From: Pseudomonas sp. LBUM920
GTDB lineage: Bacteria > Pseudomonadota > Gammaproteobacteria > Pseudomonadales > Pseudomonadaceae
DNA: 64,000 nt
Assembly: GCF_003852315.1 (NCBI RefSeq)
Contig: NZ_CP027762.1
Span: 6,429,501-6,493,500, forward strand
Direction of reading: 5' to 3'
Part shown: piece by piece, positions 19,431 to 26,601 of the stretch
Layout of the letters: each line of letters opens with the position of its first letter
How positions within the stretch are numbered: position 1 is the stretch's first letter
Made by a program: the position numbers and the translations under genes
Notes under the pieces: model-generated
What the model was told of the DNA's origin: nothing
The model's database searches: none
What the model saw: the letters and a program-made list of their open reading frames with translations, nothing else

Positions 19431-20744
19431 ATGTCACTTGCACAAAAACAGTTCGCTATAGCCCTTACCCTCATGCTGGTGGTCACAGCTGCTCCGTTTG
19501 CACAGGCGCAGAGGAACATGGAGCACGACAGCGACTGGCTTAACGAGATCCCTCTGGGCGATCAGCCCGCCGTGGACGACCGCGCGCCTCCCGCGCCTGC
19601 CGATGAGTTTTACCTCGTCGAGCATGCCACCACCCATAACGGCAAACAGGCGGCAATCATGCTTGATTACGCTATTGATCACCTGTTGGAGTCCGGCGCG
19701 TTGAGCAAGCGCGAACAGGACGCACTCGAGCACCTGGGCAGTTACCTGGGCAGCCTGGCGCCAGGCAACGTCGGCGCGGTGCTTGAGCAATTGGCGGGCA
19801 GCCAGCATGCCAACCTGGGCACCGCCACCCAAGACAGCCTGAAACAGCTGAACGCCAACCTGCTGTCGGCGATCCGCGAACTGAGCGGCCAGACACGCGA
19901 AGACGCTCGGGTGTGGTTCAACGGCCTGGGCAACAGCGGCAAGCTCGACGACCACCGCGGCAGCGCCGGTTTGCAACAGCGCACACAAGGCCTGATGGTC
20001 GGCGCCGACTGGTCGGTGGACACCGCCTGGCGCTTGGGCGTAATGGGGGCCAAGTCAGGCAGCAACCTGAACGCCAAACGTTTCAAGGCCGAACTGGAAA
20101 GCTGGCACCTGGGCGCCTACGCCTTGCGCCAGGACGGCCCGCTGGCACTGCACCTGGGGGCGATTTACAGCCACCACGATGGGCGAAATAAACGCAGCGT
20201 CGACGTCGACTTCCTCAACTTGCGCGACCAACTCAAGGGCAAGTACAGCGCTCAAAGCCAGAACGCATTCGCCGAGTTGGGCTATCAACTGGGCGGTGCC
20301 GCAATCAGCATCGAGCCCTTTGCCGGCCTCGGTTGGCAGCGCTATCACCGCGACAGCTTCACCGAAAAAGGTGGCGTGACAGCCCTTAACGTCGGCGAAC
20401 AAACCCAGCAGAACCTGAACAGCACTTTCGGCCTGCGCCTGTCGAGCCTGTATGCCCTGGGCAATCAGATGATCCTCAACCCCCACTTGAGTACACACTG
20501 GCAGCACCTCTATGGCGACGTCAGCAGTACGCTTCGCCAATCTTCGGCGTGGGATAAACGCGATGATTTCGACAGCGGCTTCACCCTCAAAGGCACCGCC
20601 CTGGACCGCAACAGCCTGGGCCTGCGCGCCGGTCTCGACCTTGCACTGTCGCCCCAACACACGCTGGGCCTGACCTACACCGCTGACGTTGGCAGCAACA
20701 GCCGCCATCAGGGGTTGATGGGCCAATGGGCCATGGGCTTTTGA
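19431..20744 (+). CDS. Autotransporter-barrel protein with almost no passenger
   Basis: A 437-aa protein with a signal peptide (residues 1 to about 26, ends AQA-QR), a short non-repetitive region of about 130 residues, and a C-terminal autotransporter barrel (about 155-437) ending in GQWAMGF. The barrel closely parallels that of the gene just upstream: shared segments include GKLD, QRT.G, GADW, LGAYA.R..GPLALHLGA, QRY.RDS..EKGG and LDRNSL. It is best explained as a duplicated barrel that lost its beta-helix passenger. Its intact frame and signal peptide suggest it is still expressed. It may display the short N-terminal region, or it may have another envelope role. Confidence 0.85.
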   Translation: MSLAQKQFAIALTLMLVVTAAPFAQAQRNMEHDSDWLNEIPLGDQPAVDDRAPPAPADEFYLVEHATTHNGKQAAIMLDYAIDHLLESGALSKREQDALEHLGSYLGSLAPGNVGAVLEQLAGSQHANLGTATQDSLKQLNANLLSAIRELSGQTREDARVWFNGLGNSGKLDDHRGSAGLQQRTQGLMVGADWSVDTAWRLGVMGAKSGSNLNAKRFKAELESWHLGAYALRQDGPLALHLGAIYSHHDGRNKRSVDVDFLNLRDQLKGKYSAQSQNAFAELGYQLGGAAISIEPFAGLGWQRYHRDSFTEKGGVTALNVGEQTQQNLNSTFGLRLSSLYALGNQMILNPHLSTHWQHLYGDVSSTLRQSSAWDKRDDFDSGFTLKGTALDRNSLGLRAGLDLALSPQHTLGLTYTADVGSNSRHQGLMGQWAMGF

Positions 20745-20764
20745 CCCACGCTTTATTTCAGGCG

Positions 20765-20791
20765 AAAAAAAAGGGGGGCACCTGCCCCCCC
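20765..20791 (-). terminator. Intrinsic terminator of the pyruvate carboxylase operon
   Basis: Read on the minus strand, an 8-bp stem of G/C with a two-base tip is followed by eight T (the A-run 20765-20772 on the plus strand). It lies 33 bases beyond the end of the biotin-bearing subunit gene. Confidence 0.85.
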
Positions 20792-20823
20792 GAGGATTAA
20801 GCGGTTGTCTTGAAGGCTGTGAC

Positions 20824-22632
20824 TCAGCCTTCGATTTCAATCAGGATTTCGCCAGGGTTGACCCGGTCGCCCTTGGCCACATGAACGGCGGAAACTTTGC
20901 CGGCAATCGCGGCCTGCACTTCGGTTTCCATCTTCATGGCTTCGGTAATCAGCACGGCCTGGCCGGCTTTGACCACGTCGCCTTCCTTGACCAGTACGTC
21001 GACGATATTGCCCGGCATCGCCGTGCTGACATGGCCCGGCTCGGTCGCGTGCTTGCGCTTGCTGCCGCCGCTGCTGACGAACTCGTTGAGCGGTTCGAAC
21101 ACCACTTCTTCGGGCATGCCGTCGATGGACAGGTAGAAGTGGCGCTTGCCTTCGGCCTTGACGCCGACACCGGTGATGTCGACGCGGTAGCTTTCGCCGT
21201 GCACGTCGATCACGAACTCGGTCGGCACGCCTTCGCCACCGGCACGCGCTACGCCGCCGGCCTCAGGAATCGGCAACAACACTTCCGGGCTCAAGGTGCC
21301 GGCGTCACGCTCCTCGAGGAACTTGCGCCCGATGTCCGGGAACATCGCGTAGGTCAGCACGTCTTCTTCGGACTTGGCCAACGCGCCGATTTCGCCGCGC
21401 AGCTTGGTCATTTCCGGCTTGAGCAGGTCGGCCGGGCGGTGGTCGATCACTTCTTCGCTGCCGATGGCCTGGCGGCGCAGTTTTTCATTCAGCGTGCCCG
21501 GCGCTTTGCCGTAGCCGCCTTGCAGGTAGAGCTTCACTTCATTGGTGATGGTCTTGTAGCGCTCGCCGGCCAGCACGTTGAAGAACGCCTGGGTGCCGAC
21601 GATCTGCGAGGTCGGAGTCACCAGCGGCGGGAAACCGAGGTCTTCACGCACGCGCGGGATTTCGGCCAGCACTTCGCTCATGCGGTTGAGTGCGCCCTGC
21701 TCTTTCAACTGGTTGGCCAGGTTGGAAATCATCCCGCCCGGCACCTGGTTGACTTGTACGCGGGTGTCGACGGCGGTGAATTCGCTTTCGAACTGGTGGT
21801 ATTTCTTACGCACGGCGTAGAAATACAGGCCGATTTCCTGCAGCAGTTCCAGGTCGAGGCCGGTGTCGAATTCGCTGCCTTTGAGGGCGGCAACCATCGA
21901 CTCGGTGCCTGGGTGGCTGGTGCCCCAGGCGAAGCTGGAGATGGCGGTGTCGATGTGATCGGCGCCGTTTTCGATGGCCTTGAGTTGGCACATCGCGGCC
22001 AAACCCGCCGTGTCGTGAGAGTGGATAAAGATCGGCAGGCTCTGCTCGGCTTTGAGTGCCTTGACCAGCTCGCCCGTGGCGTACGGCGTCAGCAGGCCGG
22101 CCATGTCTTTGATGGCGACCGAGTCGCAGCCCATCGCTTCCATTTGCTTGGCCTGGGCCACAAACGCGTCGATGGTGTGCACCGGGCTGGTGGTGTAGGC
22201 GATGGTGCCCTGGGCATGCTTGCCGGCGGCTTTCACCGCTTCGATGGCCACGCGCAGGTTACGCACGTCGTTCATCGCGTCGAAGATGCGGAACACGTCG
22301 ATGCCATTCACCGCAGCCTTGGCGACGAAGGCTCTGACCACGTCGTCGCTGTAGTGGCGGTAGCCCAACAGGTTCTGGCCGCGCAGCAGCATTTGCAGGC
22401 GCGTGTTGGGCAACGCAGCGCGCAGTTTGCGCAGGCGCTCCCACGGGTCTTCCTTGAGAAAACGTACACAGGCGTCGAAGGTCGCGCCGCCCCAGACTTC
22501 CAGCGACCAGTAGCCGACTTTGTCGAGCTTGTCGCAGATCGGCAGCATGTCGTCGGTGCGCATGCGGGTCGCCAGCAACGATTGGTGGGCGTCGCGCAGG
22601 ATGGTGTCGGTTACGAAGATCTTTTTAGTCAT
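20824..22632 (-). CDS. pycB: Pyruvate carboxylase subunit B (carboxyltransferase plus biotin carrier)
   Basis: A 602-aa subunit that transfers the carboxyl group from biotin to pyruvate, giving oxaloacetate. It has an N-terminal carboxyltransferase domain beginning TDTILRDAHQSLLATR, a PYC/OadA conserved domain, a flexible linker and a C-terminal biotinyl domain with EAMKMETEV. It is homologous to oxaloacetate decarboxylase alpha (often named oadA), but no membrane beta or gamma subunit is nearby and it is paired with a biotin carboxylase gene 11 bases upstream. That is the two-subunit pyruvate carboxylase known from P. aeruginosa PA5435-PA5436. ATG 22632 follows GAGGAAT. A GTG at 22647 overlaps that ribosome site and is rejected. 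Confidence 0.93.
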   Translation of the reverse strand: MTKKIFVTDTILRDAHQSLLATRMRTDDMLPICDKLDKVGYWSLEVWGGATFDACVRFLKEDPWERLRKLRAALPNTRLQMLLRGQNLLGYRHYSDDVVRAFVAKAAVNGIDVFRIFDAMNDVRNLRVAIEAVKAAGKHAQGTIAYTTSPVHTIDAFVAQAKQMEAMGCDSVAIKDMAGLLTPYATGELVKALKAEQSLPIFIHSHDTAGLAAMCQLKAIENGADHIDTAISSFAWGTSHPGTESMVAALKGSEFDTGLDLELLQEIGLYFYAVRKKYHQFESEFTAVDTRVQVNQVPGGMISNLANQLKEQGALNRMSEVLAEIPRVREDLGFPPLVTPTSQIVGTQAFFNVLAGERYKTITNEVKLYLQGGYGKAPGTLNEKLRRQAIGSEEVIDHRPADLLKPEMTKLRGEIGALAKSEEDVLTYAMFPDIGRKFLEERDAGTLSPEVLLPIPEAGGVARAGGEGVPTEFVIDVHGESYRVDITGVGVKAEGKRHFYLSIDGMPEEVVFEPLNEFVSSGGSKRKHATEPGHVSTAMPGNIVDVLVKEGDVVKAGQAVLITEAMKMETEVQAAIAGKVSAVHVAKGDRVNPGEILIEIEG

Positions 22633-22643
22633 TGGAATATTCC

Positions 22644-24059
22644 TCACAGGCCTGCGTGGGCGGCAATGGCGGCGGCGATGGCCAGGGCCAGCTCTTCGGG
22701 TTTGCGCTTGATCGAGTAGTTGGTCAGCTCAGGGTGGCTTTCCACGAAACTGGTGTTGAACTGGCCGCTGCGGAATTCCGGGTTGCGCAGGATTTCCTGG
22801 TAGTAGGCGGCGGTGGTCTTCACGCCTTGCAGGCGCATGTCGTCCAGGGCACGCAGGCCACGGTCCATGGCTTCTTCCCAGGTCAACGCCCACACCACCA
22901 GTTTCAGGCACATGGAGTCGTAAAACGGAGGGATGGTGTAGCCGGTGTAGATCGCCGTGTCGGTGCGCACGCCGGGACCGCCGGGCGCGTAGTAACGGGT
23001 GATCTTGCCGAAGCTGGGCAGGAAGTTGTTCTTCGGGTCTTCGGCGTTGATGCGGAACTGCAACGCGAAACCACGGTGCTGGATGTCTTCCTGTTTCACC
23101 GACAGCGGCAGGCCCGAGGCGATGCGGATCTGCTCACGCACAATGTCGATGCCAGTGATTTCTTCGGTGATGGTGTGCTCAACCTGCACCCGGGTGTTCA
23201 TCTCCATGAAGTACACCTCGCCCTCGGCGAGCAGAAACTCCACGGTGCCGGCGTTCTCGTAACCCACGGCCTTGGCGGCACGCACCGACAGGTCGCCGAT
23301 GTAGGCGCGCTGTTCCGGGGTGAGCTGAGGGCTTGGAGCGATTTCGATGAGCTTCTGGTTGCGGCGCTGAATCGAGCAATCACGCTCGAACAGGTGCACC
23401 ACGTTGCCAAAGCTGTCACCGAGGATTTGCGCTTCGATGTGCTTGGGATTGACGATGCATTTTTCCAGGAACACTTCCGCCGAACCGAAGGCCTTGGTGG
23501 CTTCGGAAATTACGCGGGGGAAGGCTTGTTCGAGTTCTTCGCGGCTGTTGCAGCGGCGGATACCACGACCGCCACCACCGGAGGTGGCTTTTAGCATCAC
23601 CGGGTAACCAATGCGGTCGCCTTCGGTGAGGGCTTCGGCGATGTCGGCGACGTTGCCTTCGGTGCCGGGCGTCACCGGCACACCGGCCTTGATCATGCTG
23701 CGGCGCGCTTCGGTCTTGTCGCCCATGCGGCGAATCACTTCGGCCGACGGACCGATGAATTTGATCCCGCGTTCGGCGCAGATGTCTGCCAACTCGGCGT
23801 TTTCCGACAGGAAACCGTAGCCGGGGTGCAGCGCATCACAGCCGGTTTCCACGGCCAGGTTCACCAGCTTGCGCGGGTTCAGGTAGCCGGCCAGAGGCTC
23901 GGCACCAATGCTGTGGGCTTCGTCGGCACGTTTGACGTGCAACGCGTGGCGGTCGGCGTCCGAGTAAACCGCGACCGAGCGAATGCCCATCTCGGCGCAG
24001 GCACGCACGATTCGTACGGCAATCTCACCACGGTTGGCGATCAGGATCTTTTTTATCAC
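22644..24059 (-). CDS. pycA: Pyruvate carboxylase subunit A (biotin carboxylase)
   Basis: A 471-aa ATP-dependent biotin carboxylase. The N-terminus KKILIANRGEIAVRI, the ATP-grasp glycine-rich loop GGGGRGIR and the metal/bicarbonate region EMNTRVQVEH are all present. I take GTG 24059 as the start. It follows AAGGGAAT and gives the 471 residues I recall for P. aeruginosa PycA. An upstream frame to 24152 adds an unrelated basic stretch. The gene is divergent from the LysR regulator pycR, with palindromes in the shared promoter region, and is co-transcribed with pycB. The pair replenishes oxaloacetate during growth on sugars or lactate. Confidence 0.93.
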   Translation of the reverse strand: MIKKILIANRGEIAVRIVRACAEMGIRSVAVYSDADRHALHVKRADEAHSIGAEPLAGYLNPRKLVNLAVETGCDALHPGYGFLSENAELADICAERGIKFIGPSAEVIRRMGDKTEARRSMIKAGVPVTPGTEGNVADIAEALTEGDRIGYPVMLKATSGGGGRGIRRCNSREELEQAFPRVISEATKAFGSAEVFLEKCIVNPKHIEAQILGDSFGNVVHLFERDCSIQRRNQKLIEIAPSPQLTPEQRAYIGDLSVRAAKAVGYENAGTVEFLLAEGEVYFMEMNTRVQVEHTITEEITGIDIVREQIRIASGLPLSVKQEDIQHRGFALQFRINAEDPKNNFLPSFGKITRYYAPGGPGVRTDTAIYTGYTIPPFYDSMCLKLVVWALTWEEAMDRGLRALDDMRLQGVKTTAAYYQEILRNPEFRSGQFNTSFVESHPELTNYSIKRKPEELALAIAAAIAAHAGL

Positions 24060-24181
24060 TTGGAAATTCCCTTGAGCCGTTTGCTGCGTCTTCGACCGGT
24101 TGGATCCGAGTCGGCGCGTGACCAAATGTTTCATGACAGTCGCGAGACACACACTAGGCGCAACGGAGGATTAACAAAAAT

Positions 24182-24218
24182 CAATAATTATTGGGTTGTG
24201 TATAAGTAAACACTTATA
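24182..24218. promoter_or_regulatory. Two palindromes in the pycA-pycR divergent promoter
   Basis: CAATAATTATTG (24182-24193, perfect) and TATAAG-N6-CTTATA (24201-24218, perfect arms). The second fits a LysR-type operator. They lie between pycA (start 24059, minus) and pycR (start 24255, plus). I infer PycR binding. They also make the region notably AT-rich against its surroundings. Confidence 0.5.
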
Positions 24219-24254
24219 GTTGGCCGGACGGCCCGGGGCGAGAGGATTGAAATA

Positions 24255-25229
24255 ATGCGTAAGTCATTGATGCGTATGACATTACGTCAGTTGCAGATTT
24301 TCAACGAAGTCTGTGATTTGCGCTCCTACAGCCGTGCCGCCGAGGAAATGTCCCTCACACAACCAGCCGTAAGCCTACAAATTCGTCAGCTGGAAGAGCT
24401 GATCGGCCAGCCGCTGTTCGATTACGTCGGCAAAAAGCTCTACATGACCGAGGCCGCCGAAGCCTTGCAACGCGCCAGCCGGGATATTTTCGGGCGCCTG
24501 GAAAACCTCGATATGCAGCTGTCGGACATGCAGGGCTCGCTGCAGGGCCAGTTGAAGCTGGCGATCGAATCGAGTGCCAAGTACTTCGTGCCACACCTGT
24601 TTGCCGCCTTCAAGCGCCAGCACCCGGAGGTGCAATTGCACCTGACAGTCGTCAATCGTGCCCAGGTGATTCGAAGGCTTTCAGACAACCGTGATGACTT
24701 GGTGATCATGTCCATGGTGCCCCAGGACATGGGCCTGGAATTCCTGCCGTTTTTGAACAACCCGATTGTCGCCGTGGCGCAGCCCGACCATCCCTTGAGC
24801 CTGCAAGGCCCGCTGCGTTTGCAGGACCTGGAACCGTACACGCTGCTGGTGCGCGAGCCGGGCTCCGGCACGCGACTGGCCTGCGAGGAGTACTTCAAGG
24901 AAAAACGCGTGCACTTCACCCAGACGGTGGAAGTGGCTTCGGCCGAGGCGCAGCGTGAGTGCGTGAACGCAGGGTTGGGCGTGGCGTTGCTGACGCGCCA
25001 CGCGGTCAACCTGGAGCTGGCCACCGGCGGGCTCAAGGAGCTGCCGGTGGAAGAACTGCCGCTGTACCGCAGTTGGTGCCTGGTGCAGGCCAAGGCCAAG
25101 CGCCTGTCACCGGTGGCCCACGCGTTCCTGGGCTTTATCCGCAGCGAACGGGTGCAGATCAGCGCGTTGGCTGAGCGCTTCGCTGGGCAGCCGCGGGTGC
25201 CTGCCAATGGAGTTCCGGGTAGTCCGTGA
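24255..25229 (+). CDS. pycR: LysR-family regulator of pyruvate carboxylase
   Basis: A 324-aa LysR regulator. The N-terminal winged helix (RQLQIFNEVCDLRSYSRAAEE then LTQPAVSLQIRQLEE) occupies about residues 10-65, and a periplasmic-binding-protein-like effector domain covers about 90-300. It is divergent from pycA, as is PycR (PA5437) in P. aeruginosa, where it also affects virulence and lipid-related genes. GAGGA precedes ATG 24255 at a good distance, although an ATG at 24270 is also possible. The 3' end overlaps a small convergent gene by about 70 bases. Confidence 0.9.
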   Translation: MRKSLMRMTLRQLQIFNEVCDLRSYSRAAEEMSLTQPAVSLQIRQLEELIGQPLFDYVGKKLYMTEAAEALQRASRDIFGRLENLDMQLSDMQGSLQGQLKLAIESSAKYFVPHLFAAFKRQHPEVQLHLTVVNRAQVIRRLSDNRDDLVIMSMVPQDMGLEFLPFLNNPIVAVAQPDHPLSLQGPLRLQDLEPYTLLVREPGSGTRLACEEYFKEKRVHFTQTVEVASAEAQRECVNAGLGVALLTRHAVNLELATGGLKELPVEELPLYRSWCLVQAKAKRLSPVAHAFLGFIRSERVQISALAERFAGQPRVPANGVPGSP

Positions 25230-25353
25230 TGCTCTGGAGCAATTGGCGCTCTTCGCAACGGTCTTCGATTGCGCGACGAAACGCCATGCGGCGCTGGTCT
25301 TCTTGCTGACGACGGGTTTTGACGGTGCTGCTGTCTTCGTATTGCCGGGCCAT
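25159..25353 (-). CDS. Small conserved charged protein (possibly PA3496 family)
   Basis: A 64-aa highly charged protein, rich in Arg, Gln and Glu, with the stretch KTRRQQEDQRRMAFRRAIED. A GGGAG ribosome site lies eight bases ahead of its ATG. The pattern resembles a small pseudomonad family that I recall as PA3496-type putative envelope integrity proteins, but I am not sure of that name. Its C-terminal third overlaps the end of pycR on the opposite strand. It has no signal peptide or membrane segment. Confidence 0.65.
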   Translation of the reverse strand: MARQYEDSSTVKTRRQQEDQRRMAFRRAIEDRCEERQLLQSITDYPELHWQAPAAAQRSAQPTR

Positions 25354-25464
25354 GTTGAGTCTCCCAATGCGAGTACGGGGAGTTCAGGATGGGCGCGGCG
25401 GATGACGGTTTGGCGGCGTGGGGGTTACAGGACGATGAATATTCCGAAATTGAAGGAGATTGCC

Positions 25465-25553
25465 TGTAGGAGCTGGCTCCCTGCGATGCAAGCACCGCAG
25501 GTTTTCAGTTAAACCGAGGTGACGCTATCGCCGGCAAGCCAGCTCTCACATTT
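25465..25553. repeat. REP-like palindromic element
   Basis: TGTAGGAGCTGGCTCCCTGC at 25465-25484 and the oppositely oriented GCCGGCAAGCCAGCTCTCACA near 25530-25550 form a diverged inverted pair. It fills the gap between two convergent or adjacent minus-strand genes. Confidence 0.7.
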
Positions 25554-25572
25554 GACGGGGTGCGACCTTGAA

Positions 25573-26439
25573 TCAGTCGTCGAGGGCTTTGACCGATTTT
25601 GGCGAGAGACGCAGGCTGCGCAAGCTGCGCTTCACGCTCTTGAGGTGGTTGACCAGGCTCGGGCCGCGCGCCATGGCCACGCCCATCGCCAGCACGTCGA
25701 TCACCACCAGGTGGGCGATGCGCGAGGTCAGCGGGGTGTAGATTTCGGTGTCTTCGTGCACGTCGATCGCCAGGTTCACCGTCGACAGTTCCGCCAATGG
25801 CGTCTGGCTTGGGCACAGCGTGATCAGCGTCGCGCCGCTTTCACGCACCAGGTTGGCGGTGATCAGCAGGTCTTTTGAGCGACCGGACTGGGAGATGCAG
25901 ATCGCCACATCCGTGGGCTTCAGCGTGACCGCCGACATCGCCTGCATGTGCGGATCGCTGTAAGCCGCTGCAGTGAGCAGCAGGCGGAAGAATTTGTGCT
26001 GGGCGTCGGCAGCAACGGCGCCCGACGCACCGAAGCCGTAAAATTCGACGCGCTGGGCCTGGGACATTGCGGTCACGGCCTTCTGCAATTCCACTGGGTC
26101 GAGTTTTTCTCGCACTTCCATCAGGGTGTGCAAGGTGGTGTCGAAGATTTTCAGGCTGTAGTCGGCGACGGAGTCGTCTTCGTGAATCGCAAACTGCCCA
26201 AAGCTCGCACCCGCCGCCAGGCTCTGGGCCAGCTTGAGCTTCAAGTCCTGAAACCCGGAGCAACCAATGGCACGGCAAAAACGCACGATGGTCGGCTCAC
26301 TGATGCCCACGCTGTGGGCCAGGTCGGCCATGGAACTGTGCATCACGGCCGCAGGGTCAAGCAGCACGTGATCGGCAACCTTGAGTTCCGATTTGCGTAA
26401 CAGGTGGCGCGACTGGGCGATATGTTGCAACAGGTTCAA
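25573..26439 (-). CDS. RpiR-family regulator with SIS domain (HexR-like)
   Basis: A 288-aa regulator with an N-terminal RpiR helix-turn-helix (residues about 1-80, VGISEPTIVRFCRAIGCSGF) and a C-terminal SIS sugar-phosphate-binding domain (about 125-260, CISQSGRSKDLL). It resembles HexR, which senses KDPG and represses glucose-catabolic genes, but its sequence is not that of the HexR next to zwf-pgl-eda in pseudomonads. Its place beside pycR and uvrD matches P. aeruginosa PA5438, which is followed there by a second zwf. No zwf is present here. A perfect HexR-type palindrome lies in its own promoter. Confidence 0.88.
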   Translation of the reverse strand: MNLLQHIAQSRHLLRKSELKVADHVLLDPAAVMHSSMADLAHSVGISEPTIVRFCRAIGCSGFQDLKLKLAQSLAAGASFGQFAIHEDDSVADYSLKIFDTTLHTLMEVREKLDPVELQKAVTAMSQAQRVEFYGFGASGAVAADAQHKFFRLLLTAAAYSDPHMQAMSAVTLKPTDVAICISQSGRSKDLLITANLVRESGATLITLCPSQTPLAELSTVNLAIDVHEDTEIYTPLTSRIAHLVVIDVLAMGVAMARGPSLVNHLKSVKRSLRSLRLSPKSVKALDD

Positions 26440-26484
26440 AGGGCAGGACTCTTGTTATTGGCAGGCGCCAGGGATGTAGCAAGC

Positions 26485-26501
26485 TTGTAGTTATACTACA
26501 A
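26485..26501 (-). promoter_or_regulatory. HexR-type operator in the promoter of the RpiR gene
   Basis: Perfect palindrome TTGTAGTTATACTACAA, 46 bases upstream of the start codon. It matches the HexR consensus TGTARTNNNAYTACA as I know it. This suggests autoregulation. Confidence 0.7.
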
Positions 26502-26601
26502 GAATTGCCGTTTTGCCCGTCCGATGCATCACTAAATCGCCCTGATGCCCTTTGAATCAGCGGGCAGCCGCCGTGTAGCCACACAGGCGGCCTGGCCGTC
26601 T

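Noticed and set aside
20881..22719. Plus-strand open frame opposite pycB
   Set aside because: Complement of a certain biotin-enzyme gene, with no ribosome site and no recognised domain.
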